Source: Vibrio zhanjiangensis (GTDB lineage Bacteria; Pseudomonadota; Gammaproteobacteria; Enterobacterales; Vibrionaceae). From it: a DNA stretch of 56,956 nucleotides. Positions 1 through 9,087 of this stretch are shown here, one piece after another (positions within the stretch are counted from its first letter, which is position 1; the number at the start of each line of letters is the position of its first letter). The notes under the pieces were generated by a model, which worked only from the letters and a program-made list of their open reading frames with translations, made no database searches and had not been told where the DNA came from. The stretch lies in assembly GCF_030161235.1 (NCBI RefSeq), contig NZ_BSPW01000004.1, positions 1 to 56,956 of the forward strand, written 5' to 3'. Both the position numbers and the translations under genes were made by a program.

Positions 1-47
1 CATAAGCTGGATCAACCACTTAAGGAATTAGTTTATGTGTCCAACCA

Positions 48-500
48 TTGGGGTCCACTTCTAACTACAGTAAGATCATGGATATAAATATAAGAGGCCC
101 ACTTTTACAGCTGGCATCACTAAGTGAATACTTGAAGGACAATGCATCTGTCATTGTCACTAGCTCTAGCTCTGTTTACGAGGGTGCAAAGCTGACCTCG
201 TTATATACCGCGTCTAAGGGTGCTCTTTCTGCTGTCATTAGAGTGTGGAGTAATGAACTCGCCCATAGAGGAATAAGGGTCAATAGTTTAGCCCTAGGTC
301 CTGTTATCACTAATTTAAGGCGCTTCTTGTCTATCGAGGAACAAGTTGAATTTGAAAAAAGCATTGTCGAACAACTGCCACTGGGCAGAGCAGCTTCCGC
401 TAACGAAATTGCGAACGTGGCGATGTTTCTTTTTTCTTCCGCATCATCGTATATAACAGGCAGCGAGATCCCTGTCGATGGCGGCCTAATTAAGAGATAG
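48..500 (+). CDS. SDR-family oxidoreductase, N-terminus missing (partial or broken)
   Basis: This is the C-terminal 150 residues of a classical short-chain dehydrogenase/reductase. Visible elements are the helix-4 region MDINIRGPL, the catalytic Ser in VTSSSSVY, the YTASK active-site Tyr/Lys, the post-catalytic RVNSLALGPV and the terminal ITGSEIPVDGG. Family members are about 250 residues and begin with a TGxxxGxG NAD(P)-binding motif, which is absent here. The reading frame is closed by a stop at 21-23, so the gene does not simply run in from the left edge in this frame; the only start is a TTG at 48. A frame shift near the GGGG run at 50-53 would be one explanation, because frame 1 is open over bases 1-60. 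The substrate cannot be assigned. It is probably a pseudogene or a gene with a sequencing frameshift. Confidence 0.6.
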   Translation: MGSTSNYSKIMDINIRGPLLQLASLSEYLKDNASVIVTSSSSVYEGAKLTSLYTASKGALSAVIRVWSNELAHRGIRVNSLALGPVITNLRRFLSIEEQVEFEKSIVEQLPLGRAASANEIANVAMFLFSSASSYITGSEIPVDGGLIKR

Positions 501-674
501 CTAGGAATGCCAACAAATACCGCAATTCCTAAGTTCGAGACTGCTTATATCTTTGCTTTATCATATAGTTTTATATGGTAAGTTATGGACTTACCATGAT
601 ATTTATTGATGACTAGCTGGTAGTCATATAAATCTATCGACTCAAAAAATATAATCATACTCAAGGAGGGGGCC

Positions 675-1301
675 ATGTTCCCGATAGAAGTTTGGATAAC
701 GTATACGTTGGCATGTTTAGTTTTAGTTATATCACCGGGCCCAGATAATATTTTGGCCATTGGTAGAGGCTTGAGCCAAGGTAAACTTGCTGCAAGCTTG
801 TCTGGATTAGCATCTGGGGCCGGTATTTTATTCCATGTTTTAACCGCGACATTTGGATTAACACTATTAATACAAACTTCAGAGCTAGCATTTTTCATTG
901 TAAAAACCGTAGGCGCTGGATATCTTATTTGGCTGGGTATTAAAGTACTAAGGTCTCGAAGCCTTATTAACTTATCCCCCAGTGAAAAAAAGCCACTCTC
1001 CAGTATTGTCACGACTGGTTTCTTATCCGCATCGCTAAATCCTAAGCCAGGAATGTTCGTACTCGCTTTCATACCGCAATTTGTAAACCCGCAACTTGGT
1101 TCAGTAACAACCCAGATGGTCGTCTACGGCGCGTGGTTTGCTTTGCTAACAGCGATAGGTTTTTCGCTGATGGGAATATTTGCATCTAAATTGGCGGGTT
1201 GGCTTAATAAAAAGCCGCGGGTGGTGAATGGACTCAATATAGGAGCAGGTTTAACTTTCATCACTTCGGGCTTTGCTGTCGCCGCATTAAAGCAAGAATA
1301 G
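675..1301 (+). CDS. LysE/RhtB-family amino-acid exporter
   Basis: This 208-residue inner-membrane protein is of normal length for the LysE/RhtB family, with about six hydrophobic segments. The family signature VISPGPDNILAIGRG lies near residues 18-32, and the second half carries the SLNPKPGMFVLAF motif typical of these carriers. Members export amino acids such as homoserine, threonine, lysine or cysteine derivatives; the substrate cannot be told here. The start is supported by a strong Shine-Dalgarno AAGGAGGGGG just upstream. Its stop codon abuts the beginning of the long open frame of the downstream leucine-rich-repeat gene, but that gene has its own better start 96 bases on. It is probably an independently transcribed accessory gene. 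Confidence 0.88.
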   Translation: MFPIEVWITYTLACLVLVISPGPDNILAIGRGLSQGKLAASLSGLASGAGILFHVLTATFGLTLLIQTSELAFFIVKTVGAGYLIWLGIKVLRSRSLINLSPSEKKPLSSIVTTGFLSASLNPKPGMFVLAFIPQFVNPQLGSVTTQMVVYGAWFALLTAIGFSLMGIFASKLAGWLNKKPRVVNGLNIGAGLTFITSGFAVAALKQE

Positions 1302-1396
1302 TGACATCACGAAAAGAATCATTTAGTGTGCTGGTAGTTTTCTTTCCTTATGAAAACTCTCAATATTCTCTTGTTAATTCATTGATTAGGATCGCT

Positions 1397-2878
1397 ATGA
1401 AGCCTCTCATTTCGCTACTTATCCTGTTATTCAGCATATCAGCACATAGCTTAAGCCCTAATCCGGTACTGATTAATGAAATCAAGTTTAACGATGATGC
1501 TTTTGAGCGCTGTATCAAAAAACTCGATGTTGAAGAAATAAGTCAGGTCACCCATATTATCTGCAATTACAGTAATATTCGAGACGTCAGTGAACTTGTT
1601 TTTTTTACTCAAGCTCAAGACGTTCAGTTTGTTGAAAATGACATTGAGAGTATTGATCTCTCCTCCCTAAGCCAACTTAAACGCTTGACTGTGTCAAGGA
1701 ACCGCTTGACAACCATCGATGTTAGTTCAAACCCTCAACTTGAGTTTATTAATATCTCTGGAAACGCGATTACCAAGCTAGACCTCTACAACAACCATAA
1801 ACTAGCAAGCTTATATGCCAATCGTACTCAGCTTGAAGAGCTGGATGTCGGACATCTTACTGACCTTAAGCGTCTTGTTATTAGCCAAAGTATGCTAACC
1901 GAGCTTAATATACGTCAAAACCACAAGCTTCAAGAGCTAGTGGTGTCTGGGGCTAAGTTAAATGAGTTGAACTTATCTCACTTGACTCGCCTAAAACATT
2001 TGGAATTACCGAACAACCAGCTCAAGCGAATAGTGTTAGAGGAGCATCCACAGTTGGTCATGCTCAATGTACGTAATAACCAGTTGCACGATATTAACCT
2101 TTCAGGTGTTGGCAGGGTAAATAGGCTGATTGCCAGCTTCAACCAATTCTCGGCTATCAATTTAGCAGATCTTCCTCTACTTCATGATGTTGAATTGAAC
2201 AACAATAAGATTAGACAATTAAATGTGCGGCACAACAAACAGCTGACGCGCTTACTGGCCTTCCATAACCCTTTGATAAAACTTCAACTAGATGCTCAAC
2301 AAGAGATTAAATATCTGTCGATTGAAGGCACCCCTGTGGCTAAAACTCGATTTAGTAGTGATGTGTTAGGAACAGTAGTTCCGACGGTCACTGTACTTAA
2401 AGGCGGTAAGAAGCCAGCAATTAAGGATAACTTTAGACTACCAGATAGCGAAATCATAACCCCTGAACTTAATGATTTTATCGGATTTCAATACAAAGTA
2501 ACCACTAATAGCAAGAGTGGTAGATTAGAGACCTTTCCTATCACAGTCCGAGTCACTCATCCGCCAATTACGTCAACAGACTATCGGAAAACGTTCACGG
2601 TGAGTAGTTGGCCTGATACCATGCTTGAGCACGATCGTAATCAGGCGTTGTGGCACTTTTCCAGTTCAGAAGAATTGGTAGCAGGCAATTGGACCTTTGA
2701 GATCATTTATCAAAATAGGGTGTTAGCACAACATAACTTTGTTATACAAACCAATGAGGAACCGATGTTCGTCAACTCAGATCAGCCTGATGAACACGCT
2801 ACCAATTTCGATAGGGTCATCGAACGAACCAATATCTCATCTCATGATCAACCTTTACTATCAACGTCTAGATATTGA
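1397..2878 (+). CDS. Secreted leucine-rich-repeat protein
   Basis: This is a 493-residue protein when started at ATG 1397, chosen because it gives a clean signal peptide (MKPLISLLILLFSISAHS) behind an AGG at 1388-1390; an upstream GTG at 1301 would add 32 unlikely residues. From about residue 60 to 300 it carries roughly ten consecutive leucine-rich repeats of 21-22 residues, with motifs such as LKHLELPNNQLKRI and VELNNNKIRQLNV. This resembles the internalin-like or periodic LRRs of bacterial surface proteins. The last 170 residues are non-repetitive, with a beta-rich appearance and no recognised domain. LRR arrays usually bind proteins, but the partner is unknown. Export to the periplasm or beyond is inferred from the signal peptide only. 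Confidence 0.75.
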   Translation: MKPLISLLILLFSISAHSLSPNPVLINEIKFNDDAFERCIKKLDVEEISQVTHIICNYSNIRDVSELVFFTQAQDVQFVENDIESIDLSSLSQLKRLTVSRNRLTTIDVSSNPQLEFINISGNAITKLDLYNNHKLASLYANRTQLEELDVGHLTDLKRLVISQSMLTELNIRQNHKLQELVVSGAKLNELNLSHLTRLKHLELPNNQLKRIVLEEHPQLVMLNVRNNQLHDINLSGVGRVNRLIASFNQFSAINLADLPLLHDVELNNNKIRQLNVRHNKQLTRLLAFHNPLIKLQLDAQQEIKYLSIEGTPVAKTRFSSDVLGTVVPTVTVLKGGKKPAIKDNFRLPDSEIITPELNDFIGFQYKVTTNSKSGRLETFPITVRVTHPPITSTDYRKTFTVSSWPDTMLEHDRNQALWHFSSSEELVAGNWTFEIIYQNRVLAQHNFVIQTNEEPMFVNSDQPDEHATNFDRVIERTNISSHDQPLLSTSRY

Positions 2879-3019
2879 ATCGATGAAGGTCTGTTAAAAA
2901 GATAAAGGACGAATCACAAACCGGATTGTGTTGTAAAAATAAGAAACCAGTCTATTCCTGCAAAATACCTATAAAATCAGTCGTTTTGCTTAATGTGAGA
3001 ATAACAACTGATAGATATA

Positions 3020-4435
3020 ATGGCTTTTTATATTTGCAACAAATATTTGGGACGAGAAGTGAGAGTCGAAGAAAGACGTCAGTTATTACATAAAGGATTG
3101 AAAGCCGCTGTATTTGGTATCCCGCTGCTTGCAATAGGTTTAACCATTAATAGTTCAGTTCTGATGACCGATGCTGGTTATAGCTATGTGCATCAGAACA
3201 ATCTCACTGGGGAGCTGGACGTATTCACTGAACCTGGTATCCATTTTCGCATGCCATTTCTGTCCAAAATCACCAAGTATGACCAGCTGATCACTGTGTC
3301 ATTCGGAAATAACAAAGGTGAAGATTTTTATCAGCGTCTCGATGCGGTGCAGGTTCGTTTTGCCGATACCTACATTGGTCAAATACCCGTCACCTTCCGT
3401 TTCAAGCTCAGCAATGATCCTGCAGCAATCAAGAAGATGCACCGTGAGTTTCGCAATAATACCAATTTGATTGATGCATTACTGGTAAAAAACGCGCGTA
3501 ACGTAACCGTGATTACTGCAACTCAATATACGGGTGAAGAGTTTTTCCAAGGTGGTTTAAACCAGTTCAAATCCAAATTGGGTGATCAGCTACGTGAAGG
3601 GATATACCTAACCGAACGTCGTCAGGTCGAAGTGGAAGAATTAGATCTTGCTCCTGTGGGCGTGAATCAATCAAACGCAAATCAACTGCAACGTACTAAT
3701 CAACTGGTATGGAAGACGGTGCCGGTAGAAGATGATACGGGGCGACCAATCCGTCAGGACAATCCATTACAACAATACGGTATTCAAGTGACGCAGGTAA
3801 CCATAGGTGACCCGCAGCCTGAGAATCAGCTTGATCAGCTACTGGCAGACAAAAAACGTTTGGTTGCGGATCGCATCCGTGCCATTCAGGAGCAAGAGAC
3901 CTCAAAGGCACAAGCAGAGACAGAGCAGCTGCGCAAAGAGATCCAGCGTACTCGTGAAGTACAAGATGCCCAGCGCAGAAAAGAGCTGGCGATCATCGCA
4001 CAACAAAAAGAGGTCGAAGTTGCGCGCCAAATAGCAGAACGTGAAATCGTCGAAGTAGAGAAAACCAAACGACTAGCTGAGGTGGAAAAAGAAAAGGAAT
4101 TGGCGATAGCAGAAGCTAACCTAGCGATTCAAAAAGCCAATGCATTATCTGCAGAATTTGAAGCGAAAGCGATTCGGGAAAAAGGCCGCGCAGAAGCCGA
4201 GGTCTTAAAAGCAAAATACGCAGCACTGGGGGCAAACCGAGAAGTATACTTGGCAGAGTTGAACCGAGATGTGGCGAATTCACTGTACAACAACTTGCAA
4301 AACTTCCAAGTTCAGATGCCACAAAACTACATCGGTGGTGGTGAAGCCGCTGGCCTGAAAACCAACCTTGATGTCATTACTGGATTTGGCGCATTGGGCT
4401 TGATGGACCAAACCAAAAAAGTCGTACAGAAATAA
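3020..4435 (+). CDS. SPFH/Band-7 (prohibitin/flotillin-like) membrane protein
   Basis: This protein of up to 471 residues has one N-terminal hydrophobic anchor (AVFGIPLLAIGLTI). It is followed by an SPFH/Band-7 domain (about 55-290) and a long charged coiled coil (about 290-430) rich in E, K, R and A. Such proteins form membrane-associated oligomeric rings that scaffold membrane microdomains or modulate proteases. This architecture fits a prohibitin-like protein more than HflK/HflC, and there is no hflC-like partner beside it. The start is uncertain. ATG 3020 has only weak ribosome-binding sequence, while an in-frame GTG at 3059 follows GGGACGAG and would give a protein beginning VRVEERRQ. 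A terminator lies 47 bases downstream, so it is probably monocistronic. Its client is unknown. Confidence 0.8.
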   Translation: MAFYICNKYLGREVRVEERRQLLHKGLKAAVFGIPLLAIGLTINSSVLMTDAGYSYVHQNNLTGELDVFTEPGIHFRMPFLSKITKYDQLITVSFGNNKGEDFYQRLDAVQVRFADTYIGQIPVTFRFKLSNDPAAIKKMHREFRNNTNLIDALLVKNARNVTVITATQYTGEEFFQGGLNQFKSKLGDQLREGIYLTERRQVEVEELDLAPVGVNQSNANQLQRTNQLVWKTVPVEDDTGRPIRQDNPLQQYGIQVTQVTIGDPQPENQLDQLLADKKRLVADRIRAIQEQETSKAQAETEQLRKEIQRTREVQDAQRRKELAIIAQQKEVEVARQIAEREIVEVEKTKRLAEVEKEKELAIAEANLAIQKANALSAEFEAKAIREKGRAEAEVLKAKYAALGANREVYLAELNRDVANSLYNNLQNFQVQMPQNYIGGGEAAGLKTNLDVITGFGALGLMDQTKKVVQK

Positions 4436-4481
4436 GACCATACGCACCAAAAGCTTGGGCTTCGGTTCCTACGCAATGGCA

Positions 4482-4513
4482 AGGCTGATACTCGTTATCA
4501 GCCTCAGTTTTTT
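4482..4513 (+). terminator. Rho-independent terminator after SPFH gene
   Basis: A 9-bp stem AGGCTGATA/TATCAGCCT (4482-4490 with 4496-4504) and a 5-nt loop are followed by CAGTTTTTT. It sits 47 bases after the SPFH stop codon. Confidence 0.8.
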
Positions 4514-4728
4514 GCTATCGTGACATAGATAAGTAAAAGCCAGATAAACCGGCTAAGATTGAGTTTTCAATCCAAGATAACACGATGCCAAAGCCCCCTC
4601 TTCTCGCTCGGCTATATTCGATGATTGTTTTCTACCGAAGACCATTACAGCGATTCTGCCGCTTCGAGCTATCGGTTTTTTGAAAACCACAACATTAATT
4701 AATGACTCCTGATACAACCGAGGTAGAA

Positions 4729-5754
4729 ATGCGAGTATTCATTTTATTATTAGCCTCTTTGGGCTTATTTGGATGCGAAGGTCAACATGACTCGGGGAAA
4801 GAACCCCAAATAAATGTCTATTTGGACCAAGCCAGACAAGGCGACCCGACAGGCCAATTGAAGCTAGGCATTTTGTATGAACAAGGAAATGGCATCGTTC
4901 AAGATTATAAGCAAGCGATGTATTGGTATCACAAGGCTGCTGAACAGGGAAATGCAGATGCTCAGTTTCACTTGGGGGCGATGATCGATGAAGGGAAAGG
5001 CGTTTTTAAAAATAGAATAGAAGCGATGAAGTGGTACAGAAAAGCGGCCGAACAGGGACATGCGAAAAGTCAAAACAACTTAGGTGCCATTTACGAAGAG
5101 GGCAAAGGGGTACCTCAAGACTACACACAATCAGTTTACTGGTACAGAAAAGCGGCCGAGCAGGGGTATGCAAAAAGCCAAGATAACCTCGCATTAATGT
5201 ATCTTGGAGGTAAAGGTGTTCCTCAGTTTGATACACAAGCCTTTTATTGGTTCAGAAAAGCCGCTGACCAAGGATATGCAATAAGCCAAAACAACTTAGG
5301 GTTTATGTATGCCAAGGGTAAGGGGGTCTCTAAAAACGATACAGAAGCAGCGTATTGGTATAGAAAATCTGCTGAGCGAGGGAATGATGTAGGTCAAAGT
5401 AATATAGGTTATATGTACTATTCGGGACTAGGAGTTCCTCAAAACGACACAAAAGCGGCATATTGGTATAGAAAATCTGCTGAGCAAGGGAATGCAATAG
5501 CTCAGAGCAACCTAGGCGTTATGTACTACCAAGGTAGAGGTGTTCCTCAGAATTACGCACAAGCCTTTTATTGGTATCGTATGGCTGCTGAGCAGGGGTA
5601 TGCATCAGCTCAAAAGAATCTTGGCGTTTTGTTCGAAGAAGGGAAAGGTGTCCCCCAAGATAACAGGCAAGCAGCGTACTGGTATCGCAAAGCTGCTGAT
5701 CAGGGGGATGAGGCTGCTCAACGTAAGCTTGATAAGATGGGAGCAGCTCCCTAG
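4729..5754 (+). CDS. Sel1-like repeat lipoprotein
   Basis: This is a 341-residue protein. ATG 4729 is preferred over the in-frame ATG 4702 because GAGGT precedes it and it yields a lipoprotein signal MRVFILLLASLGLFGC with lipobox LFGC. The mature protein is almost entirely eight tandem 36-residue Sel1-like repeats, each ending in a YWYRKAAEQG-type helix and separated by GKGVPQ turns. Sel1 repeats form alpha solenoids that act as protein-interaction scaffolds; bacterial members include HcpA-type and EnhC-type proteins, some linked to host interaction or signalling. No enzymatic domain is present. Adjacent repeats are similar at the DNA level (108-bp period), so copy number could vary. Neighbours give no specific clue, and the binding partner is unknown. 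Confidence 0.85.
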   Translation: MRVFILLLASLGLFGCEGQHDSGKEPQINVYLDQARQGDPTGQLKLGILYEQGNGIVQDYKQAMYWYHKAAEQGNADAQFHLGAMIDEGKGVFKNRIEAMKWYRKAAEQGHAKSQNNLGAIYEEGKGVPQDYTQSVYWYRKAAEQGYAKSQDNLALMYLGGKGVPQFDTQAFYWFRKAADQGYAISQNNLGFMYAKGKGVSKNDTEAAYWYRKSAERGNDVGQSNIGYMYYSGLGVPQNDTKAAYWYRKSAEQGNAIAQSNLGVMYYQGRGVPQNYAQAFYWYRMAAEQGYASAQKNLGVLFEEGKGVPQDNRQAAYWYRKAADQGDEAAQRKLDKMGAAP

Positions 5755-5815
5755 TTGTACTAGTTTAAACCTCAACTGACAACGTCAAGGGTAAAATAAC
5801 GTCTTCCAACCAACT

Positions 5816-6922
5816 CTATTTCTTAAATGGAAACATCTGCTGCTTTAGCATACCTAGTGGGATATAATCGCCAACTACACCATATTTTTCAGGCCATTCC
5901 TTTTGACCTTTTACTGCGGTACCTAATAGGTAATCGAGAAATGAAAAATGCGCAGCGTAGTTTCTATCAATAGCTGCTTTATCTGAGGAATGATGCCAAT
6001 GATGAAACTGTGGTGTCACTATGATGTATTTCAGCCAACCAAAATTAACCTGAACGTTAGCGTGATTAAAGACAGCCTGAACGCCAACAATGATCACGTA
6101 TAGTTCAATTATTTCTTCTGGAAACCCCAAAATAAAAATTGGAGTAAGCACCACACAGCGCGTAACAATCAATTCCAAGATATGTTGTCTCGATCCTGCC
6201 AACCAATCCATATGCTTAGCGCTGTGATGAACTGCATGAAACCGCCATAGAAACGGGATTTCGTGATAGCATCTGTGCGCGGTATACTGCATAAGATCTG
6301 CAACTAGAATAATCAAGAATAGTTGTAATGCAAATGGGAGACCTTTGATAGCACTTTGGATTTCTCCCGACACAGCCCAACCAAAAGCCCCATGCACAAA
6401 CTTATTCGTTAGCAAAAGTACAAAACCAACAATAAGGTGATTGAGTAGAAAGTGATTCAGATCCCCCTGCCATTCTGGCCTTAAAACTGGCTGATTTTTA
6501 CGGTGGGGAATGAGCTTCTCGATCAACACAAAAATCAGTGTTGAACCCAGTAGGTCCAGAATAAACCAATCAAGGCCAAGGTAGTACGAGCCTTGTTGCC
6601 AATCAACCACTTCGACTCTATTACCTCCAAGAGCAATTGATATAGCAATAAACACCCAAGCAATTATACCCAAACGCTTACGGCGATTTCTAATAAAGTT
6701 AAGTAGCCCAAGACTTCCTGAAATAACTAAGCTGATGAACATGATATGTCGTAATAGGTCTACGTCATAAGCCTGACGCAGATCTGGAGTTGTCAGATAT
6801 TCAGGAAAATGAAAAGCTAAAACGCCCAGAAAACTGAGTATGGCTAAGAAACAAGCGATATAACCACTAATATTACCCTCACCTAAATTCAAACTCCCTT
6901 CTGGCAGAATAGTTTTACTCAT
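5816..6922 (-). CDS. Sterol desaturase / fatty-acid hydroxylase family membrane protein
   Basis: This is a 368-residue polytopic membrane protein. The C-terminal half carries the histidine boxes of the fatty-acid hydroxylase superfamily: HRCYHE, FHAVHHSAKHMD and HWHHSSD. These ligand a di-iron centre that hydroxylates or desaturates lipid substrates. The N-terminal 150 residues add about four to five further hydrophobic helices. ATG 6922 is chosen over the GTG at 6934 because an AGGTGAGG sequence is correctly spaced before it. The gene is convergent with the Sel1 gene. The lipid substrate is unknown, and many vibrios carry such a gene without an assigned role. Confidence 0.85.
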   Translation of the reverse strand: MSKTILPEGSLNLGEGNISGYIACFLAILSFLGVLAFHFPEYLTTPDLRQAYDVDLLRHIMFISLVISGSLGLLNFIRNRRKRLGIIAWVFIAISIALGGNRVEVVDWQQGSYYLGLDWFILDLLGSTLIFVLIEKLIPHRKNQPVLRPEWQGDLNHFLLNHLIVGFVLLLTNKFVHGAFGWAVSGEIQSAIKGLPFALQLFLIILVADLMQYTAHRCYHEIPFLWRFHAVHHSAKHMDWLAGSRQHILELIVTRCVVLTPIFILGFPEEIIELYVIIVGVQAVFNHANVQVNFGWLKYIIVTPQFHHWHHSSDKAAIDRNYAAHFSFLDYLLGTAVKGQKEWPEKYGVVGDYIPLGMLKQQMFPFKK

Positions 6923-7011
6923 CGATGTCCTCACCTATGTGAATCAAAGTCTTTAGTTATTGATCATTCCCGTTATGTATATTCTGCTGAATATAAAACG
7001 ATTCATAACCA

Positions 7012-7272
7012 CTATGTAAATCTCAAGAAATTAATAAACATAAGTGAAAAACACGCAACTAAAATCATTACTTTCTGAGAAGGTTGCATCTCATAAACAT
7101 TTCCTTGACGTTTTAGATAAATATCACCAGTAAAAATTAATATTACTGTTAGCGGCATAAACAATAGCATCGTCACAGCAAGAAACCAACGACGACGATA
7201 CCAAGGTATTTGATCATAAGTAATATCTAATGGTTGTTCAGATGAAGTTTTTTTGCTTGTGCTGTTTGTCAT
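7012..7272 (-). CDS. Small two-helix membrane protein, unknown function
   Basis: This 86-residue protein has a hydrophilic N-terminus ending in IPWYRRRW. A first membrane helix follows at about residues 31-49, then a short loop with GDIYLKRQG, and a second helix at about residues 68-83. A ribosome-binding sequence AGGAAG precedes the ATG. It lies at the downstream end of the T6SS immunity-like array on the same strand and could belong to it, or to the following sterol-desaturase gene. I do not recognise a specific family. Small two-TM proteins are common among immunity proteins, but nothing here proves that role. Confidence 0.55.
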   Translation of the reverse strand: MTNSTSKKTSSEQPLDITYDQIPWYRRRWFLAVTMLLFMPLTVILIFTGDIYLKRQGNVYEMQPSQKVMILVACFSLMFINFLRFT

Positions 7273-7322
7273 ATTTCTTCCTTATATTTAATGTTTTTGA
7301 CTTCATTCTGAATTGAATAACC

Positions 7323-7580
7323 CTAAAACAAATACTTAGCGTAGAACTCTGTTAGCTCAACATCTGTTTTTAGACTTTCTTCTACTCGATGGTCAAATTT
7401 GTCTGGTTTTTTGTTAGTAAATAAGTACGACTTAGGGAAAACACGCTCTAATCGCTTCCCTGTAATAACCGCCCTTTTTCGCTTATCCATAAAAGAAAAA
7501 ACTTGTACGATAAACTCGGTGTTTTCACTCTTTGTGTTTAAATGCGGCCTGCCAGTTGGTTGAATAGTAAAATTCGCTGG
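7323..7580 (-). pseudogene. Truncated remnant of an immunity-like (DUF6708-type) gene
   Basis: Translation of the minus strand from 7580 to the stop at 7323-7325 gives about 85 residues matching the C-terminal quarter of the neighbouring paralogues. The stretches VFSFMDKRKRAVITG and KKPDKFDHRVEESL align with ILAFMDHGKSAVITG and PKPDNFEQRVNAAL of the 314-residue genes. There is an in-frame stop just upstream (7581-7583) and no start codon with the N-terminal two-thirds. It is therefore a decayed sixth copy (counting the flanking array), showing turnover by duplication and loss. It occupies most of the otherwise gene-free 7273-7622 interval. Confidence 0.75.
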
Positions 7581-7622
7581 TCAGTATGTGCCCATCAATT
7601 TTCCTACTATGTTTCATACAAG

Positions 7623-9080
7623 CTAGTCTTTTTTTAGGTTTACACCTATTTTTTCGCCGCATGTCAAAATAAAATTTGCAATGAACAATGTCAGTGAAAA
7701 TGATAAAACCACAACTAAAAATATTAAAACGAGTTCATACACATTAGCCCCGATAAATAGATCAGCTAAGCTTAGTTTCTCCCAAATCATCAGATAACCA
7801 AAAAAGGCGATAAATTGAATCATCATCCAATTAAATAATGAGGTCCAACGAACTCCTGATTCAAGTAAGGCATCATATCGATAGCCAATTAACACACCTG
7901 CACTTAATGTAGGGATTATATTAGTTAAAATGGCTTCTCCAGGTATCTGAACCGACCAAAAGTAATCCAAAATCGATATAATTATCAACCACACAATAGA
8001 TGCAGAACATAGTGCTGTGGTCACAAAGCGTTCAGATTGATTATGAGTAACTATTTCTGGTGCCCGTGATTGACTACTGGTTTCTCTATCCATTTCTACT
8101 GATTCACTACAATCTTTTACCATGTCAGAAAACTTTTGCTTAAAATCTTCTGGCCTTTTATCAACGCGCAAGTAAGGCACAAGCATAGGACGAAAGAAGC
8201 TGTTATCTTGGATAACGGCACTGATTCCCTTACTCATAAACGCACAGATTTGCGTCAACAGAAAGGTGTTATCATTTTCAGTGTTCATAAATACTCTGCC
8301 TGTTCCCTGCACATAAAAGTAACGAGTTGTCGTATTGCCTCTGTCACTCCAATCTTTATGATGTAAGAAAAGTTTTAACCCATATGTATCTTCCCGAAAC
8401 GTTAGGTTATTAAAGCTCGAGTAGAATAACTTTCCTAAGTACCACGTATAAACTATATTATATTCCCGATCAAAAAAAATATCCGCACGTCGATAGAATC
8501 GCAAAAAAGCCGTCGTAATTATTAGTGATAATATAAATAGCAGACTAATGATCGCTACTTTTTCATATATTGATTTTCGATAATTTTCATCACCATATTT
8601 ATGGACAGCAATAAATAAGTCGATACGTGATCCCTTACCGCTATCTCCGACTAGAGCTCGGTAATAGTTATCATCATTCTTATCATAATTGTATCCCAAT
8701 GATTTCAGCTCTAAGTTACGTTGAATGTTATCGTGAGCGTATGAAATCATTCCTCTATTGGGGCCAAATTCATACGCTTGATATAAAAAGACACACCATA
8801 AAGCAGCTACCCATGGTAATAAAATATACATTCTATAATTATGACTTGCATTTCTTACAGATAGAGTTGACTCATCAATAGCCATTATTGGCTCTTGAGG
8901 GTCTTTTAATGGCTCTATACTATAACATTCAGCGAAGTGATTTGTGTAATCTGCCAGTCTTCGTGTATTAGTAAGTGAATTTCGTTTGTGGTTATCTTTT
9001 CTAACAGTGCCCACTAGAGTAAAGTTGATCCACCTTCTATATATTCTTTCCAATAAAGATATTTTATTTTCTTTATTCAT
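7623..9080 (-). CDS. Immunity-like membrane protein, paralogue with extra C-terminal TM domain
   Basis: This 485-residue protein has a first 320 residues that follow the same plan as its upstream neighbours. The plan is an N-terminal DPQEPIMAIDESTLSVR motif, one TM helix, a periplasmic loop, a second TM helix, then a soluble part with FFDREYNIVYTWYLGKLF and ICAFMSKGISAVI. Unlike them it continues with about 165 residues holding about four more membrane helices. The shared part looks like the DUF6708-type family found next to T6SS effectors (family name from memory). The extra domain is not recognised and may be a fusion with another immunity protein. It lies downstream of a VasX-like effector in a same-strand series. 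An immunity role is inferred, not shown. Confidence 0.6.
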   Translation of the reverse strand: MNKENKISLLERIYRRWINFTLVGTVRKDNHKRNSLTNTRRLADYTNHFAECYSIEPLKDPQEPIMAIDESTLSVRNASHNYRMYILLPWVAALWCVFLYQAYEFGPNRGMISYAHDNIQRNLELKSLGYNYDKNDDNYYRALVGDSGKGSRIDLFIAVHKYGDENYRKSIYEKVAIISLLFILSLIITTAFLRFYRRADIFFDREYNIVYTWYLGKLFYSSFNNLTFREDTYGLKLFLHHKDWSDRGNTTTRYFYVQGTGRVFMNTENDNTFLLTQICAFMSKGISAVIQDNSFFRPMLVPYLRVDKRPEDFKQKFSDMVKDCSESVEMDRETSSQSRAPEIVTHNQSERFVTTALCSASIVWLIIISILDYFWSVQIPGEAILTNIIPTLSAGVLIGYRYDALLESGVRWTSLFNWMMIQFIAFFGYLMIWEKLSLADLFIGANVYELVLIFLVVVLSFSLTLFIANFILTCGEKIGVNLKKD

Positions 9081-9087
9081 ATGCCTT

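Noticed and set aside
545..1072. 175-aa minus-strand frame opposite the LysE gene
   Set aside because: Shadow of a clearly recognisable LysE-family gene with a strong ribosome-binding site.
3696..4322. Several short frames inside the SPFH gene
   Set aside because: All lie within the continuous coiled-coil coding frame and have no independent support.
4729..5754. CRISPR-like periodicity in the 108-bp repeats
   Set aside because: The repeats are coding Sel1 units with no short palindromic repeats or unique spacers.
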